DNA from: Planctomyces sp. SH-PL14
GTDB lineage: Bacteria; Planctomycetota; Planctomycetia; Planctomycetales; Planctomycetaceae
NCBI RefSeq assembly: GCF_001610835.1
Contig: NZ_CP011270.1
Coordinates: forward strand, 7,520,001-7,584,000
Length of the DNA: 64,000 bases
Direction of reading: 5' to 3'
Positions within the stretch are counted from its first letter, which is position 1. Every line of letters begins with the position of its first letter. Position numbers and translations under genes: made by a program. The notes under the pieces were generated by a model. The model saw nothing but the letters and a program-made list of their open reading frames with translations. It was not told the DNA's origin and ran no database searches. Shown here piece after piece: positions 57,793 to 64,000 of this stretch.

Positions 57793-58368
57793 CTGTCGTC
57801 CCCTCTCCCGTGCTGACGCCTGCAGGGACCATCGGGGTTCGGCCCCGAGTTCAGTTGTCCGGAAGTCCCGCCGGAAGAACGCAACGTTGCGTCCGCCGGC
57901 TGCAGAGTGCCAACGCCCATCAATGTCGGAGAGGGGCCTGAACGTCCCGTTCTTCTCTTAAAGTTTACAAGGGATTTGCCCGCTCTTGTTGCGGCCTGCC
58001 GACTCGACAATCCCGAGAAGAGGCGCGCGACATCTGGACGTTTTGATGCCGTGCCGCATGCCGTGTTTCGGAGCGATGCGGCCCCGCAACGCTCTGTGAA
58101 TTCTCTGTGATTATCGGGAAGAAGTGCGCAACACCCGACATTGAGAGGCACAGCGGCAACACGTCCGTGAGATTCTGGTCCCAGGCGGTTTGAAGCCGCC
58201 CGGTGTTCGCCTTCATCGGCCTCCCGTTTCCATGGCGCCGCCGGTCGCACCAGGACTTCAGGTCCACACCTGCGGGCCAAGGCGACCGGTGCGCCGCTGT
58301 CGCGGTGGTCATGCGGTCCCCTGCCGGTCGGACCGCGGCCGCCCCACGTGTCTCGCAGGAACTTCGTG
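57793..58368. promoter_or_regulatory. Divergent intergenic region upstream of the ECF sigma gene
   Basis: About 575 bases between a DUF1559 gene and the sigma factor gene. It contains the direct repeat CTCTGTGA at 58092-58099 and 58103-58110 in the context GCTCTGTGAATTCTCTGTGA, about 260 bases before the sigma start, and a TTAAAGTTTAC stretch near 57960. No gene is seen. These could be promoter elements, including an autoregulated ECF promoter, but this is a guess. Confidence 0.35.
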
Positions 58369-58920
58369 ATGGAGAGTACGACTTCCCCCACCAACGAGTC
58401 GCGACAGGACGAGTTCAGCAAGCTCGTCGCGTCGGTCGAGCAGAGGCTGCGCCACTTTCTGTTATCGCTGACATGCAACCCGGATGACGCGGAGGATGTC
58501 CTGCAGGACTCGTATGAGGTGGCGTGGAGGCGGTTCGACGACTTCCAGGAGGGGACGAACTTTTACCACTGGGTTTCGCGGATCGCGTACAACCAGGCCC
58601 GGAACTTCAACCGTCGACGCAAGCGGCACCGCGGGCTCGGGCTCAGCGACGAAGTGCTGGCCAGCCTGGCCAGGATCCATTCGGGCTACAGCGAATTCCT
58701 GGAAGTCCGCCAGCAGTTGCTCCAGCAGTGCCTGCAGAAGCTCAAGCCGATCGACCGGGCGCTCCTGTTCGACTCTTATCGCGAAGAGGGACCGAAGTCC
58801 GCCATCGCGGACCGATACGGCGTTCGCGGCGACCTGCTCTACAAGAAACTGTTCCGGCTTCGCGTCCGACTTTTTGAGTGTGTCAATTTCGCCTTGGGAA
58901 GAAAGAACCCGCATTCATGA
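58369..58920 (+). CDS. ECF sigma factor (planctomycete/Verrucomicrobia type)
   Basis: A 183-residue ECF sigma factor. Region 2 is CNPDDAEDVLQDSYEVAWRRFDDFQEGTNFYHWVSRIAYNQARNFNRRRKR, and region 4 is CLQKLKPIDRALLFDSYREEGPKSAIADRYGVRGDLLYKKLFRLRVRLFECV. It resembles the Rhodopirellula/Verrucomicrobium ECF group. The ATG follows an AGGA site; the upstream GTG is an alternative. Its stop codon overlaps the next start in ATGA, so sigma and FecR-domain protein are translated together, a common sigma/anti-sigma arrangement. Confidence 0.9.
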   Translation: MESTTSPTNESRQDEFSKLVASVEQRLRHFLLSLTCNPDDAEDVLQDSYEVAWRRFDDFQEGTNFYHWVSRIAYNQARNFNRRRKRHRGLGLSDEVLASLARIHSGYSEFLEVRQQLLQQCLQKLKPIDRALLFDSYREEGPKSAIADRYGVRGDLLYKKLFRLRVRLFECVNFALGRKNPHS

Positions 58921-60329
58921 CCGCGCCGTCTCCAGATGCTCATGAACGACTCTTGGAGCTTTCCGAACAAGCCTGCAACGGCACGCTTGACGCGGAGGAC
59001 TACATCCAGCTGGATGCCCTGCTCTCCTCCAGTCACCGGAACCAGCTCACCTTCCTCGAGTACGTTCATCTCAGCGCCGAGCTCGAGACGCTGGCGATGG
59101 GTGAGGACCGTCCGCCGTACCGGGTCCACGAACGGTCGCGGAAGCGGGGCGTCGCCAGGGCGATCGCCGTCGGACTGTCGCTGTGCGGGGCGGCGGTCCT
59201 GACGGTGGCGGGAATCGCGCTGCTCTCCACGGGGCGGTCCGGTGCCGGACGGCAGGTTGCCGGAACCGGCGACGGCTCCGTGCCGTGGCTGGCGCGGGTG
59301 CAGCGGTTCTCGGGGAACGCGGTCTGGAAGGTGGACGGACATGACAAAGGGAGTCACGTTTTGGGCCGCCAGTCGCTCGTGATCTCCGAGGGATACCTGG
59401 AGCTGAGCTTCCGGAACGGCACGCGGCTCTCGGCCGAGGGACCGGCGGAGCTCGTGGTGCATGACGATCTGCGGGTCAGCCTGGCGAAGGGGACGGTGCG
59501 GGCGACGCTGGCGGAGGGAGTCTCCGGCTTTCAGGTCGAGACCGACACAATGGAAGTGGTGGACCGGGGAACCCAGTTCTACGTCGAACGCGACCGCGAC
59601 GGGCTGACGACCTCCTATGTCAGCGACGGCGTCTGCGATATCCGCAACCGCGGGGAGAACGCCCCTCCGGCTCCGTTCCGGACGGTGGTCGCGGGGGAGT
59701 CGGTCCTGGTGGATCAGGACCGCCGGCTGGTCCCGCTGAGCGCGGAGCAGTCCCGCCGGTTCGCCGAGCGGCTGGTCTCCAGCTTCCTTTCGTATGAGCT
59801 CCCGATCAAGCGGATTTCGCCGTCCGTCTGTCTCATCGCGCCGCCGGAGGGGACGCTCGACCACCTGTTCTGCTCGGTGAACCGTCCGGTGTATCTCATT
59901 CCGGAGCGTCAGAACGTCCTCCTGCAGGAGGACCTGCTGCTCCCGGGACGAAACGGGGCGGAGGGGGTGAGGCTGGCCGCGGGGACGTTCGTCGACAGCT
60001 TCCTGGTTCACAACGCGTTTGGTCCCGACCTTCCCGCCGGCGCTTCGAGCAAGCTCCTCAGGCAGACGCAGACGACCGGGGAGATCGTCTTCGGGCACGA
60101 GGTGCTGGCGGTGCTGAGCGAACCGGGGCAGCTTGTGCAGACGGATCAGGAGTTCGCGGTGAAGGGGGCCAGGTTCCCGGCTCCGAACCGGCGTGTCCTG
60201 GAGTCCCAGGACCGGCTCTCGCTGTCACCGACCGATCCGCACCGCGTGGATTTCGTATTCCAGGCGACGGAAGGGGACGTCGACCACGTGCGGGTGCTCG
60301 TCCGATCGGGAGCGAATGGGACGCGATAG
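58917..60329 (+). CDS. FecR-domain membrane protein, probable anti-sigma partner
   Basis: A 470-residue protein. Residues 1-75 form a cytoplasmic helical segment (HERLLELSEQACNGTLDAEDYIQLDALLSSSHRNQLTFLEYVHLSAEL) of the anti-sigma type. One membrane helix follows at about 95-115 (IAVGLSLCGAAVLTVAGIALL). The FecR domain lies at about 150-270 (GSHVLGRQSLVISEGYLELSFRNGTRLSAEGPAELVV, DTMEVVDRGTQFYV). The C-terminal 190 residues are not assigned. The gene starts within the sigma stop codon. In this family the protein holds or releases the coupled ECF sigma; the signal is unknown. Confidence 0.85.
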   Translation: MTAPSPDAHERLLELSEQACNGTLDAEDYIQLDALLSSSHRNQLTFLEYVHLSAELETLAMGEDRPPYRVHERSRKRGVARAIAVGLSLCGAAVLTVAGIALLSTGRSGAGRQVAGTGDGSVPWLARVQRFSGNAVWKVDGHDKGSHVLGRQSLVISEGYLELSFRNGTRLSAEGPAELVVHDDLRVSLAKGTVRATLAEGVSGFQVETDTMEVVDRGTQFYVERDRDGLTTSYVSDGVCDIRNRGENAPPAPFRTVVAGESVLVDQDRRLVPLSAEQSRRFAERLVSSFLSYELPIKRISPSVCLIAPPEGTLDHLFCSVNRPVYLIPERQNVLLQEDLLLPGRNGAEGVRLAAGTFVDSFLVHNAFGPDLPAGASSKLLRQTQTTGEIVFGHEVLAVLSEPGQLVQTDQEFAVKGARFPAPNRRVLESQDRLSLSPTDPHRVDFVFQATEGDVDHVRVLVRSGANGTR

Positions 60330-60446
60330 CCGGCCCGGCTTCGCTCGCCCGAAGCTCATCCCCTCCGGCCGGGAGTTACCGCAGCCGGGGCGGCCCGCCC
60401 TGGACCCGAGGCGCTCCCGCGCGATTCGACACCACGGTGCGGCCAT

Positions 60447-62309
60447 TCAGCGGGCATTGGAGACCTTCGCCGGCGCGTCGTCCTCCGATTCCCAGAGCGG
60501 CGAAAGCCCTGGGACGAGCGAGTTCGTCGGTGCCCGGGGCGTCACGTCGTGGCTGAGAAAGGGGGACTCGCTCCCAACGAAGTAGGAATGCGTGTCGGCC
60601 ACGATCAGGTTGTGGACGGCCCCTTCACCCGCCGGCTCAACGGAGCGAACCTCGGTCGAACCCCGAACCGTGTGCAGCGGCATCCCGGCTTGCAGGGAGC
60701 GGGCCTGAACCCAGCCGAGGCCGTTGATCCAGAACGGATGCCCCTGGGAACAGACGACCTCATCCCCCGCCGTCCGAAGACGGTAAAGGACCGCTTTCTC
60801 CCTTAAGGTCCGCCCGAGAACCGGCTTGAACACGAGCTCGCCGGTCTCAACATCCTGGGCCAGTACGCGATCGCCCGGCTCGATCGTCTCCACGGCGCGG
60901 GGGCCCTGCTCCGTGACGATCGGAGTTCCGGCCACCAGACAGGAGTGCATCCGAACTTCCCGAGTGATGTTCGGACGATTGTTGCGGGAGACCCCGCGGC
61001 GATCGACGTACCACGTCGACTCATAGTTCGCGGAGACCTGATTCTTGACGGGGAGCTGGTCTTCTACGTCGCGCCACCAGGCGGCCACCTCCGCAGGAGT
61101 CTCCAGCGGGCGGCCGGCGATCGCCGAGACGGTCCTCACGATCCGGGCTGTTCGCGGTGCGTCGGATTCCGCCTCCACTTCCGCCAGAGTCTTCCAGAAC
61201 TCGAAGTTTGCGAGTTCGCCTGCCATCTCGGCCTGCGACAGGCGGTGGTATCGCAGCCCATAGAGCTGGCCCCTCCGGACGATCGCCGTCATCGGTCGGT
61301 TCATCACGAAGTGAACCCGGCTGAGTCCGTCGATCCCCGTCCACTCCATCGAGTACGCATACCCGCCGGAAGGAGTCGAGGTGAACGTGGGATCCGCGCG
61401 GAATGACCGCGCGCTGCCGACGAGCGCGTGGAGATAGTCCTCGCGAGGACGGGGCTTGAGGAAGCTTGTCGCATCGGTCCGGATCGTGGCGTGCTCGGAA
61501 AAGATCGCCTGCCGCGCGAGGGCGATCGTCGCCTCGTAGCAGTCGAAGCGGTCCAGCCACTTCACGAACGCGGAGTGCACCGCGTCCCCACGGTCATCCA
61601 TGGCCTGTTCCAGCGCGAAGACGCGGTCGGGATGCTTCCAGCCTTGGAACGGATCCGCCTGGGAGGCGAGTTCCTTGGCGGAGAGCCGGCGCAGCCTCTG
61701 GGTGAGCCGCACAGCCCGCTCCCCGTGCTTGTCCGAGCTCTCGCTCCACCTTTGCGAAGCGGCGACACGACTCACGGCCGATTCCCGCGGAATCCAGCCT
61801 CCGTCGGATGGCACATCTCCGAGACGGACGTGCGCATCCCGATCCGTCGGCTCGAGCGAGACAAGCCGCGCCAGGACCGCCCGCTCCTCATCCGGCATCT
61901 TCCGTTGACGAGCCTGGCGGGCGAAAGACCGGAGGTCCGCCGCCGACCCGGACTGCCGGGCGCGTTCCGTCCGAAACCAGTCGATCTGTTCCCGGCGCCC
62001 CGGCTGATCGGCAGCCTGACTGTACGGGACCCAGTCCTCACCGAAGCGGACGTCGCCGAGATGCCAGTGAGCAGCGGGGTCTTCGGGGGCCTCCGCCAGC
62101 CGCTGCCGGAGAATCGCCGTCCGGTCGGCGGAATTCCCCGCCAGCTCCGCTTCGAGCGCGGCGGGGACGTCTCCCGGCAGGCCGGACTGCGAGCCGGATG
62201 AGGTTTTCCGTTGAGCGCTTTCGGGGGGCGCCGCCGTCAGGGGCCACGCCGGAGCGAAAGCCAGGGAAGTGCAGAAGAACAGGGTGCAGAAGAGCCGGTG
62301 TCCGGACAT
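60447..62309 (-). CDS. Secreted protein with C-terminal Hint domain
   Basis: A 620-residue protein with a signal peptide (LFCTLFFCTSLAFAPAWPLTA). Two related motifs, AHWHLGDVRFGEDWVPYSQA and AHVRLGDVPSDGGWIPRESA, appear near residues 80-99 and 159-178. Residues of about 457-590 form a Hint domain: C457 in HSCLVAGTPIVTEQGPRAVETIEPGDRVLA, the middle block CSQGHPFWINGLGWVQA and the end VHNLIVADTHSYFVGSESPFLSHD. Hint domains self-cleave in inteins, hedgehog proteins and bacterial polymorphic toxins. Only 32 residues follow, so no C-terminal toxin is present. Its function here, and whether it splices or cleaves, is unknown. Confidence 0.85.
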   Translation of the reverse strand: MSGHRLFCTLFFCTSLAFAPAWPLTAAPPESAQRKTSSGSQSGLPGDVPAALEAELAGNSADRTAILRQRLAEAPEDPAAHWHLGDVRFGEDWVPYSQAADQPGRREQIDWFRTERARQSGSAADLRSFARQARQRKMPDEERAVLARLVSLEPTDRDAHVRLGDVPSDGGWIPRESAVSRVAASQRWSESSDKHGERAVRLTQRLRRLSAKELASQADPFQGWKHPDRVFALEQAMDDRGDAVHSAFVKWLDRFDCYEATIALARQAIFSEHATIRTDATSFLKPRPREDYLHALVGSARSFRADPTFTSTPSGGYAYSMEWTGIDGLSRVHFVMNRPMTAIVRRGQLYGLRYHRLSQAEMAGELANFEFWKTLAEVEAESDAPRTARIVRTVSAIAGRPLETPAEVAAWWRDVEDQLPVKNQVSANYESTWYVDRRGVSRNNRPNITREVRMHSCLVAGTPIVTEQGPRAVETIEPGDRVLAQDVETGELVFKPVLGRTLREKAVLYRLRTAGDEVVCSQGHPFWINGLGWVQARSLQAGMPLHTVRGSTEVRSVEPAGEGAVHNLIVADTHSYFVGSESPFLSHDVTPRAPTNSLVPGLSPLWESEDDAPAKVSNAR

Positions 62310-62587
62310 AGTGAGGTCCCCTCGCGCTGCAAGACGCTGCCTCTCATACGGAAGACGCTCGACGAGTTTACCGGTTTTTCGAGCCGAAAGCCGGCAGGCG
62401 CCGGGGCGGATGGTGAACGACCGTGCTCAGGGTTTCTCCGGACTGGGCGCGGACGGCACGAATACCGATGTGGCAAATGGGCTCCTGTGACGTTCTCTTT
62501 TGAATCCCGCACCCGCTGCGGCTGAAACCGTTCCTCGGTGAAAACGCCTCCGGCGGCCGGGGCTGCTCGCCCGGGACCCGGGGGGCC

Positions 62588-63130
62588 CTAGTTCCGAACC
62601 GCCTCCCATCGATACCGGTCGCGGGACTTCGTCAGTTCTTCCAGGTCCAGCACCTGCGAAGTGATCGAGAGAATCCGCGACGACCGCCCCGCTCCAAAGT
62701 CGCGGATCAGCCGGTTGACGTCTTTCTCCGGCGTCCCGGATGTGATCGTGTGAGTGAGAACGCCCTCCTCCACGGTCCAGGTCAGCTCCAGGTCGAGCGA
62801 CCCGCCGTACGCCAGCGACCATGGAAAGCTGATCGTCACATCCATCGAAGCGGTCCCGTCGGGGCGGTTCGTCACCACCCGCGTCCCATAGTCATTGAGA
62901 CGCCACGTCCCCAGGAGCTTCTGTCGCAGCTCGTCATCCGTCGGGACATTTGACGAGGGGGCTTCCGGCGGGACGGCCGCCTCGGAGGCGGCGCTCCGGG
63001 CTCGGACGGGAATCCAGGTCGCCGTTCCACCGATCAGGAGCGCCATGACCACCACGACCACGACCGGCGCGGAGCCGGGCCGCCGAACGCGATCGGCGAG
63101 TCCCGGAGAGAGGGGCGGAGAAGATTCCAT
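62588..63130 (-). CDS. Membrane-anchored protein of unknown function
   Basis: A 180-residue protein. After a short cytoplasmic part comes one membrane helix (APVVVVVVMALLIGGTATWIPV, about residues 23-44), then a linker and a domain of about 110 residues (DDELRQKLLGTWRLNDYGTRVVTNRPDGTASMDVTIS ... SLDLELTWTVEEGVLTHTITSG). The KLLGTWRL start and beta-rich pattern resemble lipocalin-like domains common near planctomycete sigma factors, but I do not assign a family. It is divergent from the hydrolase gene at the window end. The ATG before MESSPPLSP is chosen. Confidence 0.65.
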   Translation of the reverse strand: MESSPPLSPGLADRVRRPGSAPVVVVVVMALLIGGTATWIPVRARSAASEAAVPPEAPSSNVPTDDELRQKLLGTWRLNDYGTRVVTNRPDGTASMDVTISFPWSLAYGGSLDLELTWTVEEGVLTHTITSGTPEKDVNRLIRDFGAGRSSRILSITSQVLDLEELTKSRDRYRWEAVRN

Positions 63131-63257
63131 CGAAGTCCGTTCCACGACTTTCCCAGTGTTTGCATATCCTTCTCTCGAAATTATGAGAGTCCGAGCCCAA
63201 TTCGGGAACAGGGGTTCCACGGGCGGACCCGCAGTCACAGACGGAGCGTTCGGCGAC

Positions 63258-64000
63258 ATGACGGATCAACCCCAGCCTTCTCCCGCCCTTTCGGCTCCGC
63301 TGGCGACGAGACTGCGGCAATGGCTCTGGCGCGTCGCCCGGCTGATCGTGGCGGGGTACTTCGGAATCGTGCTCCTGCTGTGGAGCTTTCAGAGGACACT
63401 GCTCTATCACCCGCTCAAGGCGACCACGATCGAGCGGAGCGCGACCGGCCTGTCCGACAGCGATGTCGAGGAGGTCAGCGTGACCGCCGGCGACGGCGTG
63501 GCGCTCCATGGCTGGCTGGCCCGGACGGCGGCGACAGGGATGGCGGCGACAGCGAGCAGCCCCGGCGAGGCCTCCGTCCGGGAGACCGTCCGGAGTTCGA
63601 ACGCGCCGGTCGTGATCTACTTTCAGGGGAACGCCGGGAACCGGAGGACGAACGGCGACATCGTCGGCGAACTCGCCTCGTACGGCTGCCACGTCCTGTA
63701 CTTCGATCACCGCGGCTTCGGCCTCAACGCGGGGTATCCGACCGAGGCGGACCTGTTAGCCGACGGCCGGACGATCTGGATTTTCGCCACCGGGGAGCTG
63801 GGGATCCCTTCGGATCGCCTGTATCTCTTCGGCGAGTCGTTGGGGGGCGGCATCGCCACGGGCGTGGCCCAGGGCCTCTGTCGCGACGGGCTGAAGCCGC
63901 CGGCCGGGTTGATCCTCGGCGCCACGTTCTCTTCGGTGCGCCGCGTGGCTCAGGATCTCTACCCCTTCGTCCCGGTCCGCTGGATGCTGAGCGATCCGTT
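63258..64000 (+). CDS. Alpha/beta hydrolase (3' end missing)
   Basis: An open frame from ATG to the window edge, 247 residues visible. One N-terminal membrane helix (RLIVAGYFGIVLLLWSFQRTLLYHP) is followed by a core with VIYFQGNAGNRRTNGDIV, VLYFDHRGFGLNAGYPTEADL and the nucleophile elbow FGESLGGGIAT. This matches the BEM46/ABHD13-like serine hydrolase group, usually membrane-anchored. The acid and histidine residues lie beyond the edge. The gene is divergent from the preceding membrane protein gene. Confidence 0.85.
   Translation, partial: MTDQPQPSPALSAPLATRLRQWLWRVARLIVAGYFGIVLLLWSFQRTLLYHPLKATTIERSATGLSDSDVEEVSVTAGDGVALHGWLARTAATGMAATASSPGEASVRETVRSSNAPVVIYFQGNAGNRRTNGDIVGELASYGCHVLYFDHRGFGLNAGYPTEADLLADGRTIWIFATGELGIPSDRLYLFGESLGGGIATGVAQGLCRDGLKPPAGLILGATFSSVRRVAQDLYPFVPVRWMLSDP

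Noticed and set aside
60447-62309. Polymorphic toxin with immunity gene
   Set aside because: No toxin domain follows the Hint domain and no small immunity gene lies downstream.

Overview
The window is high-G+C DNA (roughly mid-60s percent by eye) from a planctomycete, most likely Planctomycetales. The evidence is the gene content: six DUF1559 proteins with a type-IV-pilin-like N-terminus, a DUF1501 protein, a DUF1549/DUF1553 cytochrome-like protein, two type I sulfatases, many small carboxypeptidase-regulatory-like lipoproteins, and an ECF sigma factor coupled to a FecR-domain protein. I cannot name the species. Long open frames antisense to real genes are a by-product of the base composition.

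Layout. 0-8 kb: end of a glycerate kinase gene, arfB, a secreted HEAT/TPR protein, pyrG and kdsB. 7.6-9.7 kb: a DUF2752 membrane protein and two lipoproteins. 9.8-18 kb: two sulfatases, a YezD/DUF2292 protein, DUF1501 and DUF1549/1553 proteins. 18.5-21.2 kb: two DUF1559/lipoprotein pairs. 21.6-39.6 kb: a continuous plus-strand sulfur block. 39.7-44 kb: a hydrolase, another DUF1559/lipoprotein pair, pepA. 44.5-53 kb: glpD, queC, rfbA, a zinc-ribbon membrane protein, an orphan tadB, larC. 53-64 kb: a secreted nuclease/phosphatase-fold protein, a heptad-repeat ORF, two DUF1559 genes, the sigma/FecR pair, a secreted Hint-domain protein, and the start of an alpha/beta hydrolase gene.

The centrepiece is the sulfur block: two lipid-anchored sulfate-binding proteins, the sulfate permease and ATPase (cysT, cysW, cysA), a cysteine synthase (cysK), a YezD protein, a membrane rhodanese, two tandem Family 2B encapsulin shell genes carrying an inserted cNMP-binding-like domain, a cysteine desulfurase with a 150-residue low-complexity N-terminal extension (the expected encapsulin cargo), an Rrf2 regulator with three candidate Fe-S cysteines, a second cysteine synthase, and a CysE serine acetyltransferase ending in the isoleucine used to dock cysteine synthase. 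Read together, these genes describe a path from sulfate uptake through cysteine to persulfide sulfur held in a protein shell. The sulfate-reduction enzymes are not in the window. The two shell proteins are identical over residues 1-472 and differ only in short C-terminal tails. Their genes differ at about 18 silent sites in the first half and at none over 755 bases in the second half.

The window also carries five copies of a structured 280-340-base intergenic repeat. Four of them lie within about 65 bases of the stop codon of a minus-strand gene. Smaller palindromic repeats occur in other gaps. I saw no tRNA, rRNA, CRISPR array or insertion sequence.
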